This document shows positions 1-7,065 of a stretch of 12,749 nt of DNA, piece by piece. Made by a program: the position numbers and the translations under genes. The notes beneath the pieces are model-generated. The model worked only from the letters and a program-made list of their open reading frames with translations, had not been told where the DNA came from and searched no databases. The DNA is taken from assembly GCA_964481485.1 (NCBI GenBank), contig CAYZVM010000178.1, positions 1 through 12,749 of the forward strand, in the 5' to 3' direction. This DNA comes from M3007 sp964481485 (lineage in GTDB: Bacteria; Bacteroidota; Bacteroidia; Chitinophagales; Saprospiraceae). Each line of letters begins with the position of its first letter. The first letter of the stretch is position 1.

Positions 1-819
1 GTGCTCGATCCGGTGCTCTTTTTTGGCATCGGGCCTTTCCCCGAATTGGGCTTGCTGGGGGCGGGGGTTGCTACTACGATTGGACGCTCGCTGGGCGTTT
101 GCTACCAGTTGTGGCATTTGTTTCAAGTGGGTAAAATAGTCAAACTCAAGTTGCAACACCTTCGCCCGCAGTGGGAAATCATTGTACGGCTGCTTAAAAT
201 CTCATCCGGCAGCACGGGGCAATACCTCCTCGCGTCGGCCAGTTGGATTTTTATGATTTACATCTTGGGGCAAATCAGCAAGGAGGTGACGGCGGGCTAC
301 ACCATCGCCATCCGCATCGTGATTTTTGCGCTTTTGCCCGCTTGGGGCATGTCGAACGCGGCGGCTACGCTGGTCGGCCAAAATCTCGGCGCGGGACATC
401 CCGACCGGGCAGAGAAATCGGCTTGGCGGGCGGGTTTTTTCAACATGATTTTCTTGGCTATCGTCGGTGGTTTTTGCCTGATCGCCGCGCCGTTTTTGAT
501 TCAACTTTTTACTCAGGAGCCGGAGGCGGTTCACGCTGGTTCGATGGCGTTGCGCATTTTGGCGGGCGGCTATGTTTTCTATGGTTGGGGCATGATCTTG
601 TCGCAGGCCATCAACGGCGCGGGCGACACGCGCACACCCACGATTTTGAATTTTATCTTTTTCTGGTTGGTGGAAACCCCGCTCGCGGCCCTGCTCGCGC
701 TCCATCTCGGCTGGGGTCAGTCTGGTGTTTATTGGGCCATTGTCATCGCCGAATCGGGCATGGCGCTGGCAGCGATGTGGGTGTTTCGGCAAGGAAAATG
801 GAAAACGGTCAAAGTTTGA
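1..819 (+). CDS. MATE family efflux transporter, C-terminal part (5' end outside window)
   Basis: Inner-membrane multidrug/toxin exporter of the MATE family, which moves organic cations or drugs out by Na+ or H+ antiport. The 272 residues seen are the C-terminal portion: the reading opens at base 1 with LDPVLFFGIGPFPELG, the loop/helix region found in the middle of MATE proteins ('LDP..IFG..PF..G'), followed by several hydrophobic segments and the late 'GWGMILSQAINGAGDTRTPT' motif typical of the second MATE half. Whole MATE proteins are about 440-460 residues, so roughly 180 N-terminal residues lie upstream; the GTG at base 1 is not a real start. The stop TGA at 817-819 lies inside the 9-bp repeat block. 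Family assignment is firm; the substrate cannot be told. Confidence 0.9.
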   Translation: MLDPVLFFGIGPFPELGLLGAGVATTIGRSLGVCYQLWHLFQVGKIVKLKLQHLRPQWEIIVRLLKISSGSTGQYLLASASWIFMIYILGQISKEVTAGYTIAIRIVIFALLPAWGMSNAAATLVGQNLGAGHPDRAEKSAWRAGFFNMIFLAIVGGFCLIAAPFLIQLFTQEPEAVHAGSMALRILAGGYVFYGWGMILSQAINGAGDTRTPTILNFIFFWLVETPLAALLALHLGWGQSGVYWAIVIAESGMALAAMWVFRQGKWKTVKV

Positions 820-893
820 GGTCATTGAGGTCATTAAAAGGTGAATTCCGAATGACTTTAATGACCTCAAATGACTTTTAATGACCTTTTTTT
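816..893. repeat. 9-10-bp-period inverted/tandem repeat with terminator-like end
   Basis: The gap after the MATE gene has two forward copies of GTCATT (starting 821 and 830) and four inverted copies AATGAC (starting 851, 860, 870, 880), spaced 9, 9, 10 and 10 bases. Two perfect inverted repeats result: 816-826 with 860-870 (11 bp) and 828-840 with 875-887 (13 bp). The second is followed by seven T on the plus strand (887-893), so the block may act as a rho-independent terminator for the MATE transcript, although the loop is long and the stems are competing. A GGTGA unit at 840-844 links it to the repeat at 1281-1325. Confidence 0.6.
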
Positions 894-919
894 CAGTCCT
901 TTGTGGGAAATGATTCGCC

Positions 920-1279
920 ATGCGCCTGTTTTTTTTATTCCTCGTTTGCCTTGCCATTGGGTGTGAAAACCAGCCGAAAGAATCGCGTTTTGAAAAAATC
1001 GCCACAGCCTACTGTGAGTGTACGCGGCAATTGGCGGCTTTGAACGAAAAAACGGCCAATATGGCTGCCGACACCAACGCGCAGGTGGCTTTTGAAGAAA
1101 GTCTCCGGCAGATACAGGCTGAATACGCCAAAGCAAGAGAGTGCGCAGCGGCTACCATTGTGTCGCGGTACGGAAAACTAAATCTTGCCCAACTTGATTC
1201 TGTAGAAACTGCCCTTGCGGGCAAATGTGCCAATCTCACGGAGCAAAGAGATTTGCTCCAAGAAATGATCGGCGAGTAA
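920..1279 (+). CDS. Small Cys-rich putative lipoprotein, unknown function
   Basis: A 119-residue protein of no recognised family. The N-terminus is Met-Arg followed by a hydrophobic run ending in L-A-I-G-C (Cys15), a plausible lipobox, so after cleavage the mature protein would be a lipid-anchored envelope protein of about 105 residues. The rest is hydrophilic and probably mainly helical, with many Ala, Glu and Gln, and carries further cysteines in 'YCECTRQL' (about residues 31-38), 'RECAAA' and 'GKCANL'. These four cysteines could form disulfides in the periplasm. It lies between two nonamer-repeat blocks and is co-oriented with MATE and folB, without overlap. The ATG at 920 is chosen because it directly precedes the signal sequence. 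No function is proposed. Confidence 0.7.
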   Translation: MRLFFLFLVCLAIGCENQPKESRFEKIATAYCECTRQLAALNEKTANMAADTNAQVAFEESLRQIQAEYAKARECAAATIVSRYGKLNLAQLDSVETALAGKCANLTEQRDLLQEMIGE

Positions 1280-1280
1280 A

Positions 1281-1325
1281 AACCCCTCACCCCTCTCACC
1301 TTTTTCACTTCTCTCACCTTTCTCT
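1281..1325. repeat. Pyrimidine-rich 9-bp-period repeat
   Basis: The 49-bp gap between the lipoprotein stop (1277-1279) and the folB start (1329) is almost entirely C/T. The tetramer TCAC recurs at 1287, 1296, 1305 and 1314, exactly nine bases apart; read on the minus strand the unit is close to ARRGGTGAG. This array takes the place of a normal Shine-Dalgarno region for folB. It shares period and GGTGA core with the block at 816-893. No coding, CRISPR or insertion-sequence character is seen. Confidence 0.6.
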
Positions 1326-1328
1326 AAA

Positions 1329-1874
1329 ATGGCTTTAATTTCTCTCGAAGGGATGCGGTTCCACGCTTTTCACGGTGTCTATGAAGCCGAGAAAACGCTT
1401 GGCACTGAATACATTGTGGATATCGTGGTGAATATCAACACCGAAAAAGCGGCGAAAGACGACAACGTGGAATTGACGATAAACTACGAGACTGTTTATC
1501 AGATTTGCCGCATGGAGATGGAGCAGCCGCGCAAATTGCTGGAGACGGTGGTGGCTGGCATCGTGAAAAGGATGAAGTTCCAGTTCACCCAAATGCAGGC
1601 GGTGCGGGTGCGGGTGAAAAAACTCAACCCGCCGATTGGCGGGCGTGTGGAATCGGCGTGGGTGCAAGAGGAGCAAGATTTTGTGCGGGATTGCCCGCGC
1701 TGCAAAAAGAAGTTTATCAACTACGACCCCGACGATTGCTGGAAACGTTTTCCCAACCTGCACCCGGCCACGAAGGAAACGTTGGAACGGCAATTTGGGA
1801 AAAACTGCCTGTGCGACAATTGCCTGAAGTTCTATGTGGGCGAGATACCGACGAATGACTTGCGAAGGCCGTAA
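1329..1874 (+). CDS. folB: Dihydroneopterin aldolase with C-terminal cysteine-rich CWC-like domain
   Basis: Residues 1-119 are a FolB-type dihydroneopterin aldolase, which converts 7,8-dihydroneopterin to 6-hydroxymethyl-dihydropterin and glycolaldehyde in cytosolic folate synthesis. Family features visible: LEGMRFHAFHGVYEAEKTLG at the start (Glu21 at the pterin-site position), NYETVY (Tyr53), LLETV (Glu72) and VRVKKLNPPIGG, where Lys97 or Lys98 sits at the catalytic lysine position. Ordinary FolB proteins are about 120 residues; this one has 181. The extra 60 residues hold C122-x2-C125, C137-W138 and C160-x-C162-x2-C165, in the order CPRC...CW...CLCxxC, which matches the layout of the small Cys_rich_CWC family (a probable zinc-binding module), though one or two family cysteines are replaced. 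The join is in frame with no sign of sequencing error. FolB assignment is strong; the CWC assignment is from memory of the motif. Confidence 0.88.
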   Translation: MALISLEGMRFHAFHGVYEAEKTLGTEYIVDIVVNINTEKAAKDDNVELTINYETVYQICRMEMEQPRKLLETVVAGIVKRMKFQFTQMQAVRVRVKKLNPPIGGRVESAWVQEEQDFVRDCPRCKKKFINYDPDDCWKRFPNLHPATKETLERQFGKNCLCDNCLKFYVGEIPTNDLRRP

Positions 1875-1969
1875 TTTTATTTTGCAATGGAGGCACCGTT
1901 GGAGATAAATTGGATATTTGCCGCAACAAACGACAAATTCAATTTTCACCAGTAATCACCTCGGGCACA

Positions 1970-2284
1970 ATGCAACCCTCCCCCTCTCTTTTTCAGAGCG
2001 ACGCGCATTTGAAGTCGTCGTCCGACATTTTCCGTGCGCTGGCTCACCCTTTGCGGATGCAAATCTGCGCCATCATTGACGACAAAAATGCCGCGTGCGT
2101 ACACGAAATCTATGACGCGCTCAATATAGAGCAATCGGTAGCCTCACAGCACCTGCGCATTCTGCGGCAAGCCAATTTGGTGCATACCCGGCGCGAAGGC
2201 AAATACATTTATTACCTGCTCGACTACGGCAAAATAGAAGGCGCAAAAAAAGTTGCCGGGCTTTTTGCGGCGTTTGTGCTATGA
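1970..2284 (+). CDS. ArsR/SmtB-family transcriptional regulator
   Basis: A 104-residue winged-helix repressor of the ArsR type, which binds DNA as a dimer and releases it on metal or another signal. 'DIFRALAHPLRMQI' (about residues 19-32) is the family's opening helix, 'QSVASQHLRILRQANLV' (55-71) the recognition helix-turn-helix, and 'RREGKYIYYLL' (74-84) the wing. The alpha-3 segment reads AACVHEIYDAL: Cys43 and His45 fall where metal sensors have CVC, so a metal site is possible but not shown. The frame is open upstream to a TTG at 1910 preceded by GGAG, which would add 20 residues; I prefer ATG 1970 because the extension is not family-like and the length then fits. No target operon is adjacent apart from folB upstream; the downstream gene is convergent. 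Confidence 0.88.
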   Translation: MQPSPSLFQSDAHLKSSSDIFRALAHPLRMQICAIIDDKNAACVHEIYDALNIEQSVASQHLRILRQANLVHTRREGKYIYYLLDYGKIEGAKKVAGLFAAFVL

Positions 2285-2287
2285 GCA

Positions 2288-2325
2288 ATAAAAATCCCGA
2301 TGCCTCTTGACACCGGGATTTTTAT
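2288..2325. terminator. Bidirectional rho-independent terminator
   Basis: A perfect 12-bp stem (2288-2299 paired with 2314-2325) with a 14-nt loop. The arm reads ATAAAAATCCCG, so each strand has a GC core flanked by A on the 5' side and T on the 3' side. It lies just after the ArsR stop (2282-2284) and before the stop of the convergent outer-membrane gene at 2357, so it can end transcription from both sides. Confidence 0.85.
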
Positions 2326-2356
2326 ATTCATTTTCAATGCGTTGTGCTTTTTTTCT

Positions 2357-3100
2357 TTAAAAGAAAACCGCCATCCGCAGCGCAATCAACCCAATGGATG
2401 CCTTTGATTTGTCCGCCACAAACTCTCCGTTGGCTTCTTTTTGAACGGTGGCGTCTTTGCTCACGTCGGTAAATTGTTGCTGGAACGACAATCCAGCCAC
2501 AAGATTGGTGCTGCTGGTAATTTCATACTCGATGCCACCGCCAAGCCCCCACGCGAGCGACAAACCCTTCACATCTTCGCGGATGTTTTCGTCGTCCGTG
2601 TTTTTGTCTTGGCTGCCGCGAATATCCCCCTGAGCGCGGGTCATAAAGCCGATGGTAAACACCGGAATTTCGGCGTAGAACTTCATGCGGGAATCTTCAT
2701 TAGAGCCTCCGCGCATTTTCAGGCCAAAAGGAATTTCCACATAATTGAGCCGGTAGTGGAGTTTGGCGTCCATCTCCACCTCCCTGAATTTCTCCGCGCT
2801 CAGTTCCGAATTACCCCAAAGCCTAGCCATCGGATAGCCGTTTTGGATATTGCCGCCTTGATTGAAACCGAAGCCAATTCCAGTGGTGATGGCATAGTTT
2901 GGCGCGAAATAGAATTCGCCGAGCATACCGAGTTTGAGGCCCCAGTTGGAGCCGACACCCTCCAATCGTTTGTCGGAGGTGCGCATCCACGACCAAGTAG
3001 GGCTGGCTTGAAAACCGAAGCGGAAACCGGGGGCGTCCTGCGCAGTGGCAACGCCCGAGAGAAAGATGAAAAAGCAGAAAATAGAGGCAATTTTTTTCAT
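2357..3100 (-). CDS. Outer-membrane beta-barrel protein (PorT-like/OMP_b-brl_2 type)
   Basis: A 247-residue exported protein. Residues 1-20 are a signal peptide (MKK, hydrophobic core, ATA|Q cleavage). The mature part is rich in alternating polar/hydrophobic stretches ending in aromatic residues, for example 'GFRFGFQASPTWSWM', 'WGLKLGMLGEFYF', 'YAITTGIGFGF', 'LNYVEIPFGLKM', 'MKFYAEIPVFTIGFM' and 'GLGGGIEYEIT', and it ends with Phe-Phe, as in outer-membrane barrels. 'YVEIPFGLK' is characteristic of the Bacteroidota PorT/OMP_b-brl_2 group, which gives an 8-strand barrel. Role is unknown; most such proteins are uncharacterised. It diverges from gldB with 118 bp between starts, and its 3' side faces the terminator at 2288-2325. 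Confidence 0.82.
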   Translation of the reverse strand: MKKIASIFCFFIFLSGVATAQDAPGFRFGFQASPTWSWMRTSDKRLEGVGSNWGLKLGMLGEFYFAPNYAITTGIGFGFNQGGNIQNGYPMARLWGNSELSAEKFREVEMDAKLHYRLNYVEIPFGLKMRGGSNEDSRMKFYAEIPVFTIGFMTRAQGDIRGSQDKNTDDENIREDVKGLSLAWGLGGGIEYEITSSTNLVAGLSFQQQFTDVSKDATVQKEANGEFVADKSKASIGLIALRMAVFF

Positions 3101-3218
3101 AATCAGTTGTTGTTTTGCAGTTTTAAAATCCAGTTGTATTTGAGTTGTCTGTCAAAAGGCGTTTGTTTTTTGGAAAATACGGCCTTCAAATCGCGCCGCT
3201 AAAATCGCAGTTTTTTTC

Positions 3219-4268
3219 ATGAGTTTATATTTCAGCCTAAATAACATTAAAAGAGGGCTTGGGTTATTGGCCTTTTTGGCCGTCTTGGACGGTTGTGGCA
3301 GCGACGATGACCGGAACATTCCCGACGTGTCGGGCATCAATTTGGAAGTGAAAGTCCGGCGTTTTGACCAAGATTTGTTCGCGCTCGACACCGCCAATCT
3401 CGAAACCGGGATGGAGCGACTGGCACAAAAATACCCCGTGATGCTCCCGCTTTTTGCCGTCAATATCATCCATGACCAAACGAACCCCGACGAAACGCCC
3501 GCCGAAGCAGTCGGCGGTTTTCTTCGTTCGGCACAAGTCCGAGCGGTGTACGACACCGTGCAGCAAGTGTACGGCGACCTGCGCTGGCTCGAACGCGATT
3601 TGACGCAAATGTTCAAATATTACCAATATTATTTCCCTAAAAAGCCTGTGCCAGAGGTCGTTGTGATGGTGTCCGAATTTGCCACCGATGCCTTCACCGC
3701 TGGCGACAGCCTTTGCGGCATCGGGCTGGATATGTTTTTGGGTGAAAATTATCCTGCCTATTTTGCCAGCCCCAGCACCGAGCCAGCCTATATCCGGCGG
3801 CAATTTCAAAAAGACTACATGACCGTGCGGCTCGCCAAAGCACTCGCCCAAAACATCGCCGATGTACCGCCCGGCGAGCGCCTGCTCGACCAAATGTTGC
3901 ACAACGGCAAAATGCTCTACATCGTGGATTGCCTGCTGCCCAAGGTGCCAGACAGCCTCAAAATGGGCTACACCCGCGAGCAAATGGAGGGCAGTATCGC
4001 CAACGAACAGGCAGTGTGGGCGCGTCTGCTCGAACAAAACCTGCTCTACTCCACTGATGCCAAGAAACTCCGCAAACTCGTCAGCCCCAGCCCCAATGCC
4101 CCCGTCGTGTTCCAAGAAGCCCCCGGCGAAATCGGCAATTGGATGGGCTGGCAAATCGTGAAAACCTACATGAAACGCCACCCGCAAACAGCGATGGACG
4201 ATCTCTTGAACTTTCGGGACGCGCAGAAGTTTTTGGAAGAATCAAAATACAAGCCCCAGCGCGAGTAA
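3219..4268 (+). CDS. gldB: GldB-family gliding motility lipoprotein
   Basis: A 349-residue GldB-like protein; GldB is a cell-envelope lipoprotein needed for gliding in Flavobacterium johnsoniae. A hydrophobic segment ends in L23-D-G-C26, a lipobox with an unusual Asp before the Gly. Conserved stretches follow: 'VRRFDQDLF' (46-54), 'GIGLDMFLGENYP' (167-179), 'YIRRQFQKDYM' (191-201), 'LLDQMLHNGKMLYIVDCLLP' (222-241) and the C-terminal 'PGEIGNWMGWQIVKTYM' (312-328), all in family order and with family length (about 320-350). It is followed by batD after 78 bp in the same direction. GldB homologues also occur in non-gliding Bacteroidota, so motility is inferred, not shown. The ATG at 3219 is the only sensible start ahead of the signal segment. 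Confidence 0.87.
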   Translation: MSLYFSLNNIKRGLGLLAFLAVLDGCGSDDDRNIPDVSGINLEVKVRRFDQDLFALDTANLETGMERLAQKYPVMLPLFAVNIIHDQTNPDETPAEAVGGFLRSAQVRAVYDTVQQVYGDLRWLERDLTQMFKYYQYYFPKKPVPEVVVMVSEFATDAFTAGDSLCGIGLDMFLGENYPAYFASPSTEPAYIRRQFQKDYMTVRLAKALAQNIADVPPGERLLDQMLHNGKMLYIVDCLLPKVPDSLKMGYTREQMEGSIANEQAVWARLLEQNLLYSTDAKKLRKLVSPSPNAPVVFQEAPGEIGNWMGWQIVKTYMKRHPQTAMDDLLNFRDAQKFLEESKYKPQRE

Positions 4269-4346
4269 CTTTGAGCCGATTTCCGCCCTCGTGCAGGCAT
4301 TTTCCGTCGGGCGGGGTGTCGCGACAACTTAGATTTTTGTCTTTCA

Positions 4347-6101
4347 ATGAATTGCAACGATTCAATATTTGCCAAAAGCTTGTTGCCTGCCATCATCTGG
4401 TGGGCAGTGGCGTTGCTTTTCATTTTTCCAAAAACACTAACGGCACAAACTTTTGAGGCCAGCGCGGTGCCAAAAGAAGCCGTGTTGGGCAGTACAATCG
4501 AGGTATCGTTCACCCTGAAAGACGTGCGCGGCGAGCAGTTCAAACCGCCCGCATTCAGCGATTTCAAAATCGTGGGCGGGCCATCCGAAATGCGCGGCAT
4601 GACCATCATCAACGGTCGCTCCACGTCGCACCAAACTTGGAGCTACGAACTGGAACCCCGGCGAGCCGGCTCGTTCACCATCGGCGCGGCCACCGTCGTC
4701 GTGGACGGCCAGACAATCAGCACCAAACCGCTCCCCATCAAAATACTCCCCGCCCGCACCAACCCCAATGTGAACCTGCCGCCCGGTGCTGCCGACAATA
4801 TTTTCATCACTGGCGAACTCAGCAGCAACAATGTTTGGTCGGGCGAACAGGTGACGTGGCGCATCCGGCTCTATACCCAACTTTCCATTGAAGGTGCCGA
4901 CCTTATCGAACTGCCGGATTTTCAAGATTTTTATGCCAAAGAAAAACGCCGTTTCGATACCCGCATCCAGTACCAAACCATCAAGGGTAAAAAGTATGCG
5001 GTGAAAACTTTGCACGAAGAGGCTCTTTTTCCGCAAAAAACTGGCGAACTCACCATCGGCGCGGCCAAAGTCAAAGTTGGCATCGAACAGCCGGGGGCAA
5101 TCGGCGCTTTCCTCGGCCCCAAACCAGTGATGCTGCAAACCCAGCCCCTGTCGCTCAAAGTGAAATCGCTGCCTGTGCCGCCGCCCGACAATTTTTCCGG
5201 CGGAGTCGGCCAATACGATTGGGCGCTGCATACCGACCGCGATTCGGTCTCCACCGACGATGCGCTCACACTCACCGTATCCATCCGGGGCAACGGCGAC
5301 AGCAAGCGATTTGCGCTGCCCCAACTTGCCGTGCCCGCCGGTTTAGAGGCATTTGACCCAAAAATAAAAGAAGAGGAGGAGTACGAAAACGGCGAAGAAA
5401 TAGTCCACTCGAAGGTGCTGGAATACATCATTCTGCCAAAAGAGCCGGGAAAGTATGCCATCGCGCCAATGCTCGTTTATTTTGACTCAGACAGCAATCG
5501 CTACCGGACTTTGTTGGCCGACAGCCTTCCCCCGCTCCTCGTCACCGCCGGGAAAAACTACCGCGCCGACCAGCCCGGCACGGATACCTTGCCGCCGCCG
5601 CCACCTGTTTTGCCCGAAACGAACATTTTGGACACAGTGATGGAATGGATGCAGTCGCCGCTGCTTTGGACCGCACTTGCCTCACCTTTGCTCATTTATG
5701 CGCTTTTCCTTTTTTTGAAAAAACAGAAAAGGACACCCGCAGTCGCTCGAAATGCCCCAATCCGACCGCCCGGCAAAACCGCTCGCGACCGATTTGCCAA
5801 TGCTGGCCGCCTCGTGAGCAGCGGCAATCCACGCGCCTTTTACGATGAGATTTTTAAAGCGCTGCATGGCTACCTTTCTGACCGCCTCAACCTTTCTCCC
5901 GCCCAGATGACCCAAGAAAACGTGCGTAAAATACTTACCGAACACGGTGTCCATTCAGGTACTATCCAAAACCTGCTGGCTGTATGGCAAACCTGCGAGC
6001 AGGCACTTTTTGCGGGCCAAACGCAGGCCGCTCAAATGAACAACACATGGCGAGCCGCCGAATCTGTGGTGCAAGATTTGGAGAAATTGTACCGGCGCTA
6101 A
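4347..6101 (+). CDS. batD: BatD family protein
   Basis: A 584-residue BatD protein, a membrane-anchored component of the Bacteroidota Bat ('aerotolerance') set, normally encoded with a MoxR ATPase and the VWA proteins BatA/BatB. Residues 1-33 are a signal peptide (hydrophobic IIWWAVALLFIF, cleavage at LTA|Q). The large periplasmic part begins 'FEASAVPKEAVLGSTIEVSFTL' and has repeated Ig-like beta segments, including 'SWSYELEPRRAGSFTIGAATV'-type strands near 100-125 and 'WSGEQVTWRIRLYT' near 165. One transmembrane helix lies near residues 437-457, followed by KKQKR and a cytoplasmic domain (about 475-584) with 'NPRAFYDEIFKALHGYLSDRLNL', as in other BatD proteins. No moxR, batA, batB, batC or batE is beside it here. 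The stop at 6099-6101 is 4 bp from the end of the convergent glycosyltransferase. Confidence 0.87.
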   Translation: MNCNDSIFAKSLLPAIIWWAVALLFIFPKTLTAQTFEASAVPKEAVLGSTIEVSFTLKDVRGEQFKPPAFSDFKIVGGPSEMRGMTIINGRSTSHQTWSYELEPRRAGSFTIGAATVVVDGQTISTKPLPIKILPARTNPNVNLPPGAADNIFITGELSSNNVWSGEQVTWRIRLYTQLSIEGADLIELPDFQDFYAKEKRRFDTRIQYQTIKGKKYAVKTLHEEALFPQKTGELTIGAAKVKVGIEQPGAIGAFLGPKPVMLQTQPLSLKVKSLPVPPPDNFSGGVGQYDWALHTDRDSVSTDDALTLTVSIRGNGDSKRFALPQLAVPAGLEAFDPKIKEEEEYENGEEIVHSKVLEYIILPKEPGKYAIAPMLVYFDSDSNRYRTLLADSLPPLLVTAGKNYRADQPGTDTLPPPPPVLPETNILDTVMEWMQSPLLWTALASPLLIYALFLFLKKQKRTPAVARNAPIRPPGKTARDRFANAGRLVSSGNPRAFYDEIFKALHGYLSDRLNLSPAQMTQENVRKILTEHGVHSGTIQNLLAVWQTCEQALFAGQTQAAQMNNTWRAAESVVQDLEKLYRR

Positions 6102-6105
6102 TTCT

Positions 6106-6987
6106 TCAGTCAGTGAGCAACACATAATTCTTGTACTCCCCTGGTCGCCAACCCGTATTTTTTTCCAACCAACGCGACACCCCGTCTTTCCACTTCCAAC
6201 GTGCCTGTTCTGGGTCGCCGTCGAAACGCCAGTTCATCGCCCCGATGCGGGGCAACATCACCGCAGGGTGCGTCCCGGTGAAACGTTCGAGCGGCTGCGA
6301 GCCATCGTACAAGTACGTTTCGTGTGTACCCACCATTTTGCCCACAACTTCATCAGCGTGCCACAAACGATTGAAGGTCTGTTGTTTACGCTGCTGTGCT
6401 GCCGGGTGTTTCACCCAGCCGTAGTGGTAGATGTAGGCAGGTAGGAGCCGGACGCGGAGTTTTCGATTGCCCTCCCCAAATCGAAATCCCTGCGCGTCTT
6501 TCCACGACCTTATCCTTTTGTCATTTCTGACAATCCGCACCTCCCGCCGATACCAGCGCCGAGAAGCGCCGATGTAATCATACGAACCGTAGAAATGGCG
6601 GTAATTGAACAGCAAACCTTGCGTCAGCGGGTCGTGCAGGTGTTTTTCCATGCCCGCACGGATGGCCGGGAGGTCATTTTCATGCACACATTCGTCGGCT
6701 TGGATGTAGAAACACCAGTCGTATTCGGGCGGAATGGCATCAAAGGCTTTGTTGGTTTCCACTGCCAGCACACGCCCTCCTTCGCGCAGTGAATCGTCCC
6801 ACACCGTCTCCAAAATATTAATTTTCGGGTCGCCGATGCCGCGAACCAGCCCCAGCGTGTCGTCGTCAGATTTACCAACAGCCACCATAAAATAGTCGCA
6901 CAAAGGCAAAATGGACGTGATGGCCTCCACCACCGGGTAGTCGTAGAGCAGGGCATTGCGGACAAATGTGAAACCGGCGACTTTCAT
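6106..6987 (-). CDS. Glycosyltransferase, GT2-like (GT-A fold)
   Basis: A 293-residue cytosolic protein without signal peptide or membrane helix. The start 'MKVAGFTFVRNALLYDYPVVEAITSILPLCDYFMVAVGKSDDDT' is the opening of GT2-like enzymes (nucleotide-binding strand, N-terminal helix, second strand with a short acidic cluster). 'WCFYIQADECVHENDL' (91-106) holds Q96-A-D-E99, the place where GT2 enzymes carry their DxD-like metal/sugar-nucleotide motif. The C-terminal third is rich in Trp, Arg and His ('YIYHYGWVKHP', 'MNWRFDGDPEQARWKWKDG'), which is usual for acceptor-side regions. Sugar and acceptor cannot be told; no other glycan gene is in the window. It diverges from the amidohydrolase (78 bp between starts) and converges on batD with only 4 bp between stops and no visible terminator. 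Confidence 0.8.
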   Translation of the reverse strand: MKVAGFTFVRNALLYDYPVVEAITSILPLCDYFMVAVGKSDDDTLGLVRGIGDPKINILETVWDDSLREGGRVLAVETNKAFDAIPPEYDWCFYIQADECVHENDLPAIRAGMEKHLHDPLTQGLLFNYRHFYGSYDYIGASRRWYRREVRIVRNDKRIRSWKDAQGFRFGEGNRKLRVRLLPAYIYHYGWVKHPAAQQRKQQTFNRLWHADEVVGKMVGTHETYLYDGSQPLERFTGTHPAVMLPRIGAMNWRFDGDPEQARWKWKDGVSRWLEKNTGWRPGEYKNYVLLTD

Positions 6988-7006
6988 GCAGTGGCAAAAC
7001 TACGCG

Positions 7007-7038
7007 TTGCGGCGTTGTCCACAACTCGCGTACATTCG
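7007..7038 (+). promoter_or_regulatory. Candidate Bacteroidota promoter for the amidohydrolase
   Basis: TTG at 7007-7009 and TACATTCG at 7031-7038 are separated by 21 bp. This is one mismatch from the Bacteroidota -7 consensus TAnnTTTG at near-normal spacing from a -33 TTG. The element would start transcription about 20 bp before the ATG at 7066. The match is short and could be chance. Confidence 0.3.
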
Positions 7039-7065
7039 CCTCCAACAAAATTTTCAGATACTATC

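Noticed and set aside
202..1005. 267-codon minus-strand frame across the MATE end, repeat and lipoprotein start
   Set aside because: Arg/His-rich with no family features, and it crosses the repeat block and two well-supported plus-strand genes.
816..1325. CRISPR array suggested by short repeats
   Set aside because: Repeat unit is 9-10 bp with no spacers of constant length, and no cas gene is in the window.
2441..3202. 253-codon plus-strand frame opposite the outer-membrane barrel
   Set aside because: The minus-strand frame has a signal peptide, beta-strand pattern and C-terminal Phe; the plus frame has none and runs through the barrel gene's upstream region.
3264..4187. 307-codon open frame on the minus strand opposite gldB
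   Set aside because: It is antisense to a well-supported GldB gene, has low-complexity His/Gly/Val-rich composition and no family features; long antisense frames are common in GC-rich genes.
4437..5324. 295-codon open frame on the minus strand opposite batD
   Set aside because: Full overlap with the BatD coding sequence, no recognisable domain, composition typical of an antisense shadow.
6991..7065. 25-residue N-terminal extension of the amidohydrolase from ATG 6991
   Set aside because: ATG 7066 starts a clean signal peptide; the extension would bury it and overlaps the candidate promoter.
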